Source: Deltaproteobacteria bacterium (GTDB taxonomy: Bacteria > Desulfobacterota > Syntrophobacteria > BM002). Taken from it: a stretch of DNA of 64,000 nt. The notes beneath the pieces are model-generated. The model had not been told where the DNA came from, did no database searches, and saw only the letters and a program-made list of their open reading frames with translations. The translations under genes were made by a program, and so were the position numbers. The stretch lies in NCBI GenBank assembly GCA_019309045.1, contig JAFDGZ010000007.1, positions 1-64,000 of the forward strand, read 5' to 3'. Position 1 is the first letter of the stretch, and each line of letters opens with the position of its first letter. This document shows positions 30,354 to 39,900 of this stretch, piece after piece.

Positions 30354-31313
30354 CTAGAAGGCAAGCTGCACGGCCAACAACGGCCCGGGCGCCAGGCCAA
30401 ACGACACCTTGAAGTTTTCTTTCAAATGACGACGAAACTTCATCTGCTCTCTGGCATTCACTTTGCGGGCCGCAACCGAAGCGCTCCGAATCCCACCCTG
30501 GTACCAGCCCAACTCCAGAAAGACAAGGATGCTGCCGAGCACAGGACTGTCATTCTTGAACGCCAGCACAGCTGCCCCAATGAACAGACCATTGAGCAGA
30601 AAGGAGGTGACCCCCCGGCCTGGTTGGCCCACGTAGAAGTGACCAGCTCCAGGCAGAATAGCAGCTAATGTACCTGCCACTCGCGGCGATTTCACTGGCG
30701 GTGGTGCTCCTTCCTGCAAGGCCTCTATAAGAGCTCGAAGCTCAGCACCGTTGTCATAATCTCCGACAATTTCTTTCAAAGTTGCCGCCGCCTGGGGATA
30801 GTTGCCAACCTCTATGTATAACCAGCTGAGCTGACGCCTTATTTCCTCTTTTTCAGGAGATTCTGGATAAAGCTGCAAGTATCTCTGGGCCCAGTAGATA
30901 GCCTCCGCATAAAGCCCCTGGTCTAGTCGTACTGCAATCATTTCCTTCAGGGCTGACCTGCCAGCGGCTTCGGCAGCTTTCTGATTGAAAATTTTCAGAA
31001 AAAGGTCGAATGCCTTGTCAGCTTTGCCACCGTAGCGGTAACAGCGGGCCGCCTGCAACTCAGCCTCATTAACCCTGGGATTCTGGGGGAACATGAATAT
31101 GAAGCGTTCATACTCTCCCAGGGCCCGATAGTATTCTTTGCTCTGAAAAAGATGCTCGGCAAATCGCCACATCTCATCGGCGCTCTCCTGAGAGAATGCC
31201 GACTGCGGCTGGAGCACTGTGAACAAAAGGAGTAGTGACATGCAGAAATCAACAGCTAAACCGTGATCACCCAACAGCAAGCGTACAGCCCTGAGCAAAG
31301 CTATCTGCTTCAA
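30354..31313 (-). CDS. TPR protein with C-terminal membrane domain, unknown function
   Basis: The product has an N-terminal signal-like hydrophobic segment (SLLLLFTVLQPQSAFSQ). TPR-like repeats follow (YYRALGEYERFIFMFPQNP; YAEAIYWAQRYLQLYPESP; YPQAAATLKEIVGDY). A C-terminal domain has Gly-rich hydrophobic helices (ILPGAGHFYVGQPGRGVTSF), as in TM2/DUF5683 proteins. Two starts are possible. TTG at 31313 has AGGCGG upstream and gives 319 residues. ATG at 31241 has no clear ribosome site. The frame upstream of 31313 runs through repetitive non-coding DNA. The domain mix suggests an envelope protein, but I do not recognise it. Confidence 0.7.
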   Translation of the reverse strand: MKQIALLRAVRLLLGDHGLAVDFCMSLLLLFTVLQPQSAFSQESADEMWRFAEHLFQSKEYYRALGEYERFIFMFPQNPRVNEAELQAARCYRYGGKADKAFDLFLKIFNQKAAEAAGRSALKEMIAVRLDQGLYAEAIYWAQRYLQLYPESPEKEEIRRQLSWLYIEVGNYPQAAATLKEIVGDYDNGAELRALIEALQEGAPPPVKSPRVAGTLAAILPGAGHFYVGQPGRGVTSFLLNGLFIGAAVLAFKNDSPVLGSILVFLELGWYQGGIRSASVAARKVNAREQMKFRRHLKENFKVSFGLAPGPLLAVQLAF

Positions 31314-31405
31314 TTTTCCGCCTGTCCTGTAGCTCTTGCGTTCACATTCAGCCGAATAGGCCCAGTTCGTTTGGCGGCTGCCGCCTGCAACGAGAGGAGT
31401 CCGGC

Positions 31406-31468
31406 TCGAAGGGAGTCTCACTCGAAGTCATCCCTTCGATCAGAGCTCGGGATCGAACACAGTCGAAG
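31406..31468. repeat. TCGAAG-type intergenic inverted repeats
   Basis: TCGAAGGGA (31406-31414) is mirrored by TCCCTTCGA (31431-31439). A further TCGAAG at 31463-31468 can pair with the same CTTCGA. It resembles degenerate intergenic repeats common in deltaproteobacteria; no other copy was seen in the window. Confidence 0.45.
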
Positions 31469-31588
31469 CGAGTGCCGCCCTGCGCCAGCGAGTTGTCAGA
31501 CTCCTTTTTTGTGCAACAGCAATCCGAGCAGACCCCAGTTGTCAGCAGCATTTGCTGCCCGGCTATGGACCATTGCCGTCCTCCTGTT

Positions 31589-32938
31589 TCAACGTCTCTC
31601 TCTTGCCCGCAGCTGCTGCCGCCACTGCCTTAATCTCTCAGCAATTGTTGCTTCGTAGCCTCGCTCTGTGGGTCGATAAAATTGTATTTTCTCCAGTGCT
31701 TCGGGCAAATAATTGTCCTCTACAAATGCTCCCGGGAAATCGTGGGGATACTGGTAGTCCCTGCCATAGCCAAGTTTTTCCATGAGGGCGGTGGGGGCGT
31801 TTCGCAGCTTCAAAGGCACTGGCAAACTGCCCTTTTCTACTGCCGCCTTGTGGGCTTCTCCATAGGCCCGATACAGTGCATTGCTCTTGGGAGCAGTGGC
31901 GAGATAGACGGCAGCCTCGGCCAGCGCCAGTTCTCCTTCGGGATGACCTACCAGTTGGAAGGCCTGCTGGGCTGCAACAGCCACTATCAGTGCTCTGGGA
32001 TCTGCCAGGCCAACATCTTCAGCAGCAAAGCGGACCATTCGGCGGGCCAGGAATAGAGGATCCTCACCTGCCGCCAGCATGCGGGCAAGCCAGTAAAGCG
32101 CTGCGTCAGGGTCACTCCCCCGCAGGCTCTTATGGAGAGCCGAGATGAGATTGTAGTGCTCCTCCCCATTCTTGTCGTACAGCAGGGGTTTGTTCTGAAC
32201 CGTAGAGCTGACAATTTCCTTGGTGATATAACGTTTGCCGTCTGCACTGGGAGGCGTGGTCATTACTGCTGCCTCCAGACTGCTGAGCGCCAGCCTGGCA
32301 TCCCCTTTTGCCGCTTCTACCAGATAGTGGAGGACATCCTCATCCATGTTGGTCGGTATGCTTCCCAACCCTCTCTCCTCATCCTGCAGAGCTCGTCTGA
32401 CTATGTTTTTCAGCTCTTCCGTAGACAAGGGTTCGAGCACCACCACCGGCGCTCGCGACAACAGGGGAGCAATTACTTCGAATGAGGGATTTTCAGTAGT
32501 AGCACCGATAAACACAAGAGTACCTGCCTCCACATAGGGCAGCAACAGATCCTGCTGAGCTTTGTTGAAACGATGAATCTCGTCAATGAACAGGATGGTG
32601 CGCCTCTGGTGGGCGTTCCACTGCTGGGCAGCTTCGGCCACCGCGCTCCTGACTTCTTTGACTCCAGCACTCACTGCTGAAAGGGAGATGAAATGGGCGC
32701 CAGTTTCACTGGCCATAAGCCGCGCCAGAGTAGTCTTGCCGCATCCTGGCGGCCCCCACAATATCAGAGATTGGAGATGTCGGTGTCTGAGCAATCTGCC
32801 GATGAGCTTGTCTGGGGCTAGAATATGATTCTGGCCCATGAAGTCTGCCAGCCGCTGGGGCCGCAGCCGCTCAGCCAGAGGCGCTCTGATTTTTTCTGAA
32901 CTGGGAGGAAAAAGATTTGTCTGCTTCAAGTGATCCAT
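31589..32938 (-). CDS. rarA: Replication-associated recombination protein A (RarA/MgsA)
   Basis: RarA is a AAA+ ATPase acting at stalled replication forks. The 449-residue product has the family N-terminus [19 protein letters not shown], Walker [18 protein letters not shown], Walker [16 protein letters not shown] and sensor 1 [11 protein letters not shown]. The C-terminal tetramerization domain has [25 protein letters not shown], near diagnostic for RarA. It is probably monocistronic. The gap of about 275 bp downstream holds the TCGAAG repeats. Confidence 0.95.
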   Translation of the reverse strand: MDHLKQTNLFPPSSEKIRAPLAERLRPQRLADFMGQNHILAPDKLIGRLLRHRHLQSLILWGPPGCGKTTLARLMASETGAHFISLSAVSAGVKEVRSAVAEAAQQWNAHQRRTILFIDEIHRFNKAQQDLLLPYVEAGTLVFIGATTENPSFEVIAPLLSRAPVVVLEPLSTEELKNIVRRALQDEERGLGSIPTNMDEDVLHYLVEAAKGDARLALSSLEAAVMTTPPSADGKRYITKEIVSSTVQNKPLLYDKNGEEHYNLISALHKSLRGSDPDAALYWLARMLAAGEDPLFLARRMVRFAAEDVGLADPRALIVAVAAQQAFQLVGHPEGELALAEAAVYLATAPKSNALYRAYGEAHKAAVEKGSLPVPLKLRNAPTALMEKLGYGRDYQYPHDFPGAFVEDNYLPEALEKIQFYRPTERGYEATIAERLRQWRQQLRARERR

Positions 32939-33239
32939 TCCAGGTACAACCGCTAATTTCGGGATTTTTCAGCAAAACTCTACCTGAAGGCCCGGAGTTT
33001 GTCAATTCGGCCTGAGTCAACATCTCTCCAGCAAGCAAGGTGTGAGGTGTAGCAGACAGACTCTTTCACAGGAGTGTCACAGATTGGCAACATGAAGATG
33101 ACGTTGGTGGCAACTCTCATCACTTCAAGAGTTGCAAGTTCCAGGTGTTCGCTCGAAGTGCGCAGGGAGGGTTCGCTCTATTGCTTGCTTGTGGGGCCTG
33201 CACGGCTATTACAGGCAAAGAGTGTAAAATCCTGTGATT
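32939..33239. other. Gene-free stretch between rarA and livF
   Basis: I see no gene, clear promoter or T-tailed hairpin here. It presumably holds the rarA promoter and the 3' untranslated end of the liv operon. Confidence 0.4.
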
Positions 33240-33968
33240 TCAGTGGTTCAGCCGACGGCCAACAGCCTGGCCGAGATAGGCATCTTTGATCTGTTCGTTT
33301 TCCAATAGTTCAGAGCCCTTGCCTTCAAGTGTTATCTTTCCTGTCTCCAAAACATAGCCATAATCGGCAATCTCCAGCGCTGCCATGGCGTTCTGTTCAA
33401 CCAGAAGAATAGTAGTTCCCTGGCCATGAATTTCTGCTATGATGCGAAAAACCTCCTCGATAAGTATGGGAGCCAATCCTAGAGACGGTTCATCCATCAT
33501 TATCAACTTGGGCCGCGACATGAGGGCCCGCCCAAGGGCCAGCATCTGTTGCTCCCCCCCAGAGAGAGTTCCTGCCAGCTGCTTGTGACGCTCTTCCAGG
33601 CGAGGAAAAATCGAATAGACCCATTCGATGTCTTTCTTTATCTCCCGCATATTCTTGCGGTTATAGGCTCCAATACGCAGGTTCTCCCACACCGTCAGAT
33701 TGACAAACACTCGCCTGCCTTCGGGAACCATAACCACGCCGCTGCGCACCACATCGTTGACCGCGGCTCGGGTAATGTCTTGCCCCAGGAAAGTAATCTT
33801 GCCTGTTTTTGCCCTGACCAGGCCGCACACTGTTCGCAGGGTGGTACTCTTGCCAGCTCCGTTGGAGCCGACCAGAGTCACGATGCTCTTCTCGGGGACG
33901 GTAAGGGATATACCTTTGAGAGCGTGGATGCCGCCGTAATATATATGCAGATTTTCTATTTCAAGCAA
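33240..33968 (-). CDS. livF: Branched-chain amino acid ABC transporter ATPase LivF
   Basis: LivF is one of two ATPases powering uptake of leucine, isoleucine, valine or related ligands. The 242-residue protein has Walker A GSNGAGKSTTLRTVCGL, the signature LSGGEQQMLALGRALMSRP and Walker B KLIMMDEPSLGLAPILIEEVF, all typical of LivF. It begins at a TTG at 33968 that overlaps the livG stop, so translation is coupled. It is the last gene of livKHMGF. Confidence 0.95.
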   Translation of the reverse strand: MLEIENLHIYYGGIHALKGISLTVPEKSIVTLVGSNGAGKSTTLRTVCGLVRAKTGKITFLGQDITRAAVNDVVRSGVVMVPEGRRVFVNLTVWENLRIGAYNRKNMREIKKDIEWVYSIFPRLEERHKQLAGTLSGGEQQMLALGRALMSRPKLIMMDEPSLGLAPILIEEVFRIIAEIHGQGTTILLVEQNAMAALEIADYGYVLETGKITLEGKGSELLENEQIKDAYLGQAVGRRLNH

Positions 33969-34734
33969 AACGCCGCTCTCCCAAATACGCCTGAATTACC
34001 CGTTCATTATTCTGGATTTCCTCTGGCAACCCTTCAGCAATAGTGATGCCATAATCGAGTACCTTGAGTCGTTCACAGATGCCCATAACAAAGGTCATGT
34101 CGTGTTCAATGAGAAGGACAGTGAGATTGTAGTCTCTTCTGATTTTTTGAATCAGATCCATCAGGGCTTCTGTTTCTCGCGGGTTCATGCCTGCTGCAGG
34201 TTCGTCTAACAGGATTAGCTTGGGCCGGGTAGCCAGGGCGCGGGCGATTTCGAGACGTCTTTGTTGGCCGTAAGCCAGTGCCCCTGCCTTCTCCCAGGTC
34301 AACTCCTGCAAGCCAACTTCCTCGAGAAGATGGCTTGCCATACTGCGAGCCGCCTCAGTCTCCCTCCTGTAACGCGGCAATCTGAATACAGCTCCCAGAA
34401 AGGAGGATTTGGTCTGAAAATGAAAACTTACCATCAGGTTTTCAAATACCGTCAGGTCATTGAAAAGTCGGATGTTCTGGAACGTTCGTGCTATCCCTCG
34501 AGCTGTTATCTGGTGGGCTTTGCGGCCAGTGATATCATGGCCGTCGAAGAGGACCTTGCCTCGGGTGGGAACGAGACTGCCGGTAATCATGTTGAAGACG
34601 GTTGTCTTGCCTGCACCATTGGGCCCGATTAGCCCCACAAGCTCACCAGGAGTCAGTGCGAGGGAAAATTCATTGACCGCGGTAAGTCCGCCAAATTCCA
34701 TGGTGAGGTTGTCGATAACCAGCAGCCCACTCAC
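33961..34734 (-). CDS. livG: Branched-chain amino acid ABC transporter ATPase LivG
   Basis: LivG is the second ATPase of the LIV transporter. The 257-residue protein has Walker A GPNGAGKTTVFNMITGS, the LivG-specific RTFQNIRLFNDLTVFENLMV, LAYGQQRRLEIARALATRP as signature and KLILLDEPAAGMNPRETEAL as Walker B. It starts at a GTG overlapping the livM stop (GTGA), and its end overlaps livF by 8 bp. Confidence 0.95.
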   Translation of the reverse strand: MSGLLVIDNLTMEFGGLTAVNEFSLALTPGELVGLIGPNGAGKTTVFNMITGSLVPTRGKVLFDGHDITGRKAHQITARGIARTFQNIRLFNDLTVFENLMVSFHFQTKSSFLGAVFRLPRYRRETEAARSMASHLLEEVGLQELTWEKAGALAYGQQRRLEIARALATRPKLILLDEPAAGMNPRETEALMDLIQKIRRDYNLTVLLIEHDMTFVMGICERLKVLDYGITIAEGLPEEIQNNERVIQAYLGERRFA

Positions 34735-35792
34735 TTGCCACCACCCCTAATGACCCGCGCCAGTCTGCAGCGGTCAATGAGCCAGTCCCAGGAAAACTCT
34801 TTTCTGCCCATGATACCGTTTCTAGCAAATATCATGAGTAGAATCAGAATGATGGAAAACACAACCATACGCATCCCGGGAATTCCGGGAATATGCAGAG
34901 AACCGATAGTCATTGGCTCCTCGACAGCACGAAGCCATTCGCCCCCGAAAGAGAAAAGAGCGGCGCCAATTACCGCCCCCGTGGTGCTGCCGAGACCACC
35001 AGCCACGATAATGATCAACAAGTTGAAGGTCAGGAAAAAAGTAAAAAGTGTGGGAGAAATAGTGGTGATGAGATGGGCCAGCAGGCCGCCGGCAACCCCT
35101 TCAAAAAAAGCACTGGTGGTAAAGGCAAGCAGTTTGGTTCGGAAAGCATTTATGCCCATGGCTTCCGCAGCCACCTCGTCTTCTCTCACTGCCTTCATGG
35201 CTAGGCCATAGGAACTGGCCACCAGTCGGATGATAAAGAAGAGGGTAACCACGGCAAAACCCCAGGCCCACCACAAATTGGTGTAGTTGTGCAAAGCCTT
35301 CAGACCCAGTGGACCATTGGTAATGCGCTGCAGATTGTTGGCTACCACCCGCACCACTTCTCCAAATCCCAGGGTGACAATGGCCAGATAGTCACCGCGA
35401 ACCCGGAAGACAGGAAATCCCATGAGAAAGCCAAAAAAGGCCGTGACAATGCCGGCAGCCAAAAGAGACCAGATGAACGACACCTGAATGACACTCAGTG
35501 GCCAGATGATTGGCTCAATAATGAAAGAGAGCTGCTTTTCGGCAGGACTCAGCGTCAAGAGCGCTGAGGTGTAGGCGCCAATGGCCACAAAGGCATTGGG
35601 CTCCAAAGAGAACTGCCCGGTGATGCCATTGATCAGATTGTAGCTGACTGCCAAAACAACAAATATGGCGGTGTTATTGAGAATGCGGACCTGATAGTCG
35701 CTCAGGTATCTGCTTGCCAGATAGAGCAGAGTAAAAAGCAGTGCCACTGCAGCCAGGGTGAGCAGTTGATTTCTGCGATGATGCTTTTCCAT
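34731..35792 (-). CDS. livM: Branched-chain amino acid ABC transporter permease LivM
   Basis: LivM is one of two inner-membrane permease subunits. The 353-residue protein has multiple TM segments and the family landmarks NGITGQFSLEPNAFVAIGAYT, RVRGDYLAIVTLGFGEVVRV and MAVREDEVAAEAMGI-type sequence (KAVREDEVAAEAMGINAF). It lies 43 bp after livH and overlaps livG by 4 bp. Confidence 0.95.
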   Translation of the reverse strand: MEKHHRRNQLLTLAAVALLFTLLYLASRYLSDYQVRILNNTAIFVVLAVSYNLINGITGQFSLEPNAFVAIGAYTSALLTLSPAEKQLSFIIEPIIWPLSVIQVSFIWSLLAAGIVTAFFGFLMGFPVFRVRGDYLAIVTLGFGEVVRVVANNLQRITNGPLGLKALHNYTNLWWAWGFAVVTLFFIIRLVASSYGLAMKAVREDEVAAEAMGINAFRTKLLAFTTSAFFEGVAGGLLAHLITTISPTLFTFFLTFNLLIIIVAGGLGSTTGAVIGAALFSFGGEWLRAVEEPMTIGSLHIPGIPGMRMVVFSIILILLMIFARNGIMGRKEFSWDWLIDRCRLARVIRGGGK

Positions 35793-35835
35793 GCTTCGTC
35801 TCTGTAGGCCCAGGAGTCAGCGGGTCAGGCACAGT

Positions 35836-36723
35836 CTATTCTGGCAAAGGCTCGCCCATTATGCCCGTTGGCCTGAATATGAGTATGCCGATTAGGATGA
35901 CGAAGGCTATGGCATCTCTATAACCTGCCAGTTGTGGGGCAATCGCTACCAGCAGAATCTCGGCTACCCCCAGAATAAAGCCGCCGAGCACCGCGCCCAC
36001 CACATTGCCAATGCCCCCGAGTACTGCTGCCACAAAGGCCTTCAGGCCAGGAATTACCCCGAGAAATGGATTGACCTGCGGATACTTCATAGCCCACATC
36101 ATGCCTCCCGCAGCCGCCAAAGTGGAGCCCAGCGCAAAGGTCAGAGCGATAATGCGATCCACATTTATTCCCATGAGTCGGGTGGTCTCCATATCCCGTG
36201 ATACCGAGCGCATGGCCAAGCCTGCCCTGGTACGATGAATGACAAAAAGCATGCCCAACAGCAGCAGCAGCGTAATAGCCGGCGTCCAGATGCTCAGGGC
36301 CAGAATGCGCACATCGCCCACCGTATAAACTTTGGCGAACATTTCTGGCCTGGTAAAAGGTTTGGGCCGCCCTCCCCACATCACCAGGGCAAGATTTTCG
36401 AGCAGAAAAGAGACGCCAATTGCAGTAATGAGTGCAGAAATTCGCGGAGCGTTGCGAACGGGACGATAGGCACCACGATCAATGACCACGCCAAGCAAGG
36501 TGGTCAATATCGTTGCTACCAGAAAAGACAGCCACCAGGGCATTCTGAACATCAGAATGCCAAAGTAGGCGAAGTAACAGCTCATCATGACCACGTCCCC
36601 ATGGGCAAAATTGATGAGCCGTATGATGCCGTAGACCATGGTGTAGCCCACAGCAATCAGGCCGTAGAGGCTCCCGAGGGAGATGCCGTTGATGAGCTGC
36701 TGACAGAATAGTTGGAAGTTCAC
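35836..36723 (-). CDS. livH: Branched-chain amino acid ABC transporter permease LivH
   Basis: LivH pairs with LivM to form the transmembrane channel. The 295-residue protein begins MNFQLFCQQLINGISLGSLY and has the family segments LIAVGYTMVYGIIRLINFAHG, RSVSRDMETTRLMGINVDRII and KAFVAAVLGGIGNVVGAVLGG. Around eight hydrophobic helices are visible. It starts the downstream part of the operon after a 377-bp gap from livK. Confidence 0.95.
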   Translation of the reverse strand: MNFQLFCQQLINGISLGSLYGLIAVGYTMVYGIIRLINFAHGDVVMMSCYFAYFGILMFRMPWWLSFLVATILTTLLGVVIDRGAYRPVRNAPRISALITAIGVSFLLENLALVMWGGRPKPFTRPEMFAKVYTVGDVRILALSIWTPAITLLLLLGMLFVIHRTRAGLAMRSVSRDMETTRLMGINVDRIIALTFALGSTLAAAGGMMWAMKYPQVNPFLGVIPGLKAFVAAVLGGIGNVVGAVLGGFILGVAEILLVAIAPQLAGYRDAIAFVILIGILIFRPTGIMGEPLPE

Positions 36724-37100
36724 CTATCACCCACTTGCAGGCAGCTGCAAATATTGTTGTCTCGATATGCTCAATTTAAGAGAATTCAGCTAACATGAAA
36801 GAGCACCAAAGTCAATTCCAGAAATTTTTACAACAGGGGCGCTCTTGTCCTCATATACCATTCCAGCATCCTGCCATAAACAGGCACAGCCCAAAAAAAC
36901 CCCTGCCAGGAAGATGTGGCCAGCGTCCTTACCCTGCTCTTCCCTGTCTAAAAGCAAGTGAAAGAGCATAGGGTGTGGAATTCCTGCCCAGCCGGGGACA
37001 CTTACCGAACACGAGTCGGCAATGTCTTCCCTGGGCAGGCAGAAGTCGGGCCACCATCTTCTCGAGCGAGGGGCTCTGCAGTATCCCGGAACCCGGGCAG
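36724..37100. other. livK-livH intercistronic region
   Basis: There is no gene in this 377-bp gap. Its main content is the hairpin at 36983-37039. The gap may separate a highly expressed livK message from the permease/ATPase genes. Confidence 0.5.
36983..37039 (-). promoter_or_regulatory. Intercistronic hairpin between livK and livH
   Basis: CCTGCCCAG (36983-36991) is a perfect 9-bp inverted repeat of CTGGGCAGG (37031-37039). An inner CCGA/TCGG pair and GGGGACA/TGTCTTCC can extend the stem. No T-run follows on either strand, so it is more likely a transcript-stabilising or attenuating structure than a terminator. Inference. Confidence 0.45.
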
Positions 37101-38222
37101 CTATGGATTGATGGTGGTCACATAGGTGAACTTGCCGTTTTTCACCTTGTTGATCACCACACTTTTTACCGCATTGCCGTCTTCACCAATATTGATGTTG
37201 CCGGATACCCCCTGGAAGTTCTTGGTGCTTGCCAGCGTTGCGCGAACCTTGGGGCCATCAGTGGTACCCGCTCTCTTGATGGCATCCAGAAGAATAAAGT
37301 AGGCATCAGCGCCGAGGGCTCCGAAGGCATCGGCTTCCTTGTTGTATTTTTTCTGATAGTAGGCGACAAAGTCGCGGCCCAGCTTGGTGGTTACCGCTTC
37401 CACGTTGAAATGGGCGGTAAAATAGGTGTCTTCGACTGCCTTGCCACCAATCTGGATGATCTCGTCAGCCTGGGCGCCATCCCCGGTAAGAATCGGTACA
37501 TTGATGCCGAGATCTCGCGCTTGTTTGGCCATCAAGGCATCCTCGGTGTAATAGTTGGGAGCATAGATAATATCTGGATTTGTTGCCTGTACTGCGGAAA
37601 GCTGGGCGCTGAAATCCTGATCGCCAGTCTGGATATAGGTGGTGGTCAGTATTTTCCCACCCATCTTGACAAACGCTTTGACAAAGAAATTTGCCAGGCC
37701 AACACAATAGTCCTGGGCAATATCGATGATCACTGCCGCAGTCTTTGCATGAAGAGTGTTCATGGCCAGCTTGGCCGCCACTTCACCCTGGAAGGGATCG
37801 ATAAAGCAGGCCCGGAACACATACTTTTTCCCCTGTGTTACCAGGGGATTTGTGGCTGTGGGAGAAATCATCGGTATCTGGTTCTTTTCAGCAATGGGCC
37901 CGCCAGCCAGGGTATTGCCGCTGATGGCCTCACCAATAATTCCCACCACCTTTTCCTTTTTGATCAGTCTGTCCACGGCATTGGCAGCTTCGATTTTGTC
38001 ACTCTTGGTATCAACCAGGAATAGCTTGACTTCTCGTCCGAGCACCTTCGGCATCATGTCATGGGCCGCCTTGATGCCGTCCCATTCCATCTGGCCATAG
38101 GCTGCCACAGCACCTGTCATCGGCAGGTAGACGCCAATGCGAATCGGCTCAGCAGACATCGCCGGCGCCCCGAGCACACAGACCATTGCCATCACCAGTA
38201 GAACTGTCATCACTCTCTTCAT
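37101..38222 (-). CDS. livK: Branched-chain amino acid ABC transporter substrate-binding protein LivK
   Basis: LivK is the periplasmic binding protein that delivers ligand to LivHM. The 373-residue precursor has a Sec signal peptide (MKRVMTVLLVMAMVCVLGAPAMSA). The mature part has the type-I binding fold: IRIGVYLPMTGAVAAYGQME, GIIGEAISGNTLAGGPIAE and IPMISPTATNPLVT. Family members bind branched-chain amino acids, amides or urea, so the exact ligand is not certain. GGAGGG precedes the ATG. It is the first gene of the operon. Confidence 0.94.
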   Translation of the reverse strand: MKRVMTVLLVMAMVCVLGAPAMSAEPIRIGVYLPMTGAVAAYGQMEWDGIKAAHDMMPKVLGREVKLFLVDTKSDKIEAANAVDRLIKKEKVVGIIGEAISGNTLAGGPIAEKNQIPMISPTATNPLVTQGKKYVFRACFIDPFQGEVAAKLAMNTLHAKTAAVIIDIAQDYCVGLANFFVKAFVKMGGKILTTTYIQTGDQDFSAQLSAVQATNPDIIYAPNYYTEDALMAKQARDLGINVPILTGDGAQADEIIQIGGKAVEDTYFTAHFNVEAVTTKLGRDFVAYYQKKYNKEADAFGALGADAYFILLDAIKRAGTTDGPKVRATLASTKNFQGVSGNINIGEDGNAVKSVVINKVKNGKFTYVTTINP

Positions 38223-38498
38223 GCTCTATCCCTCCGTTTTTTGATAAAGACTTCCTTACATTGGAGAATTTCGGCAGCAGCAGCCGAATCCTCTCAAGAC
38301 ATTCCTCACTCGCCCAAAGTTTGAATATCCCTTACCCAATGTGTATGGCCTGAAAGAAATGGTTTAGGGGAGGACCCTTTTTGTATGGACTTCGAGTTTG
38401 CCAACGCTATCACAAGAGCAGTTCTGATGTCAATTGAATAGTCTGGAAGCTTTTTCCTTTTCCTGGAAAAATCAGCTCTTGCCGGCCTTCCTCTTCAA

Positions 38499-39857
38499 CT
38501 ACTGACCTCGGCTCTCCTGCCTGCCGCGGAATACCAACCTTATGGGAGTTCGATCCATTTTGAAAGCCTGCCGAATCTGATTGGTGAGATATCTCCGGTA
38601 GGAAAAGTGGATCCCTTCCGGACGATTGACGAAAAGCACAAATGTGGGCGGCCTGATGGCAGCCTGAGTCCCATAATAAATTTTTAAGCGAGTGCCCTTG
38701 TATCTGGGAGGCTGATGTTTCTTCAACGCCGTGGCAAGAACCTCGTTGAGCGCGGCAGTGGGTACCCGCAAGGAATATTGCTGAAAAACCGAGGCAATCG
38801 CAGGCAGCAGCCTTGAAACACCCTTGCCCGTGAGAGCGGACAGTCGAAGAATTGGCGCATAGGGCATGAATCTCAGGCCCTCTTTGACCCGGCCACACAC
38901 TTGCTGCTGCTGCTCGCGGTTGTGGATCATGTCCCATTTGTTGATAACCAGTACCGCGCCTCTGCGGTTTTCATGGACATACCCTGCAATGCGAATATCC
39001 TGTGCTGCCAGTCCCTGGGTCGCATCAATGAGCAACACAGCTACATCGCAGCGCTGAATACTTCTCAATGCCTTTATGACACTGAATTTTTCTAACTTTT
39101 CACGGGTCTTGCTTCGTCGGCGAATACCGGGGGTATCAATCAAGACGAACTGTTCGCTCTCCGCCTCCACAACCACATCGATGATGTCTCTGGTGGTGCC
39201 GGGAACTTCACTCACCACCACGCGATCCGTTCCCAATATTCTGTTCAACAAAGATGACTTTCCCACGTTGGGACGTCCAAGTATGGCCACCCTGATGTCC
39301 TTTCCAGTGCCATGTTCCTCCTCGGGTAGCTGCGGAAGCGATGCTACCAGGGAGTCCATAAAATCTCGAACCCCATAGCCATGTGCAGCGGATATAGGGA
39401 AAAGCTTTTCCACCCCCAACTGATAGAACTCCAGAACATTGGCCTCTTTCTCAACGCCGTCTATCTTGTTGACCGCGTAGAGAACTGGCTTGCCGGAACG
39501 GCGAAGCAAGTCCACCACTTGACTGTCTCCCGGATGAAATCCCTGCTTGCCGTCGGCGAGAAAGATAATGAGATCCGCCTCTTCTACCGCTGCCTGGGCC
39601 TGCTGACGGACCTGGGCCTGTACAGAATCTTCTGCCTCGATCTCTTCTATGCCCCCTGTATCCACCAGGCAAAATGTCCGATCCTCCCAGGTTGTCTGCG
39701 CAATGATCCGATCCCTAGTGACACCGGGAGCTTCGTCTACCAGCGCCCGGCGCTGGCGGCACAGTCGATTGAACAGGGTCGATTTGCCCACATTGGGACG
39801 ACCAACAATGGCTACAATAGGCACACCCCTGTAGTTGTCATCTTCTATTATCGTCAT
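38499..39857 (-). CDS. der: Ribosome biogenesis GTPase Der (EngA)
   Basis: Der is the double-GTPase needed for 50S ribosome assembly. I chose the ATG at 39857 (MTIIEDDNYRGVPIVAIVG), giving 452 residues; the upstream in-frame extension to 39950 overlaps the preceding gene and has no family similarity. The first G domain has GRPNVGKSTLFNRL and DTGGIEE. The second has GRPNVGKSSLLNRILG, DTPGIRRRSKTREKLEKFSV and NKWDMI. A C-terminal KH-like domain ends the protein. It is the last gene of a murU-amgK-der series. Confidence 0.96.
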   Translation of the reverse strand: MTIIEDDNYRGVPIVAIVGRPNVGKSTLFNRLCRQRRALVDEAPGVTRDRIIAQTTWEDRTFCLVDTGGIEEIEAEDSVQAQVRQQAQAAVEEADLIIFLADGKQGFHPGDSQVVDLLRRSGKPVLYAVNKIDGVEKEANVLEFYQLGVEKLFPISAAHGYGVRDFMDSLVASLPQLPEEEHGTGKDIRVAILGRPNVGKSSLLNRILGTDRVVVSEVPGTTRDIIDVVVEAESEQFVLIDTPGIRRRSKTREKLEKFSVIKALRSIQRCDVAVLLIDATQGLAAQDIRIAGYVHENRRGAVLVINKWDMIHNREQQQQVCGRVKEGLRFMPYAPILRLSALTGKGVSRLLPAIASVFQQYSLRVPTAALNEVLATALKKHQPPRYKGTRLKIYYGTQAAIRPPTFVLFVNRPEGIHFSYRRYLTNQIRQAFKMDRTPIRLVFRGRQESRGQ

Positions 39858-39900
39858 CCTGGAGTTCCAAAGACCAGTAGAGCACCAATCAATCCCCTTG

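Noticed and set aside
36975-38024. 349-codon plus-strand open frame
   Set aside because: It is the antisense shadow of livK, which has a signal peptide and binding-protein motifs.
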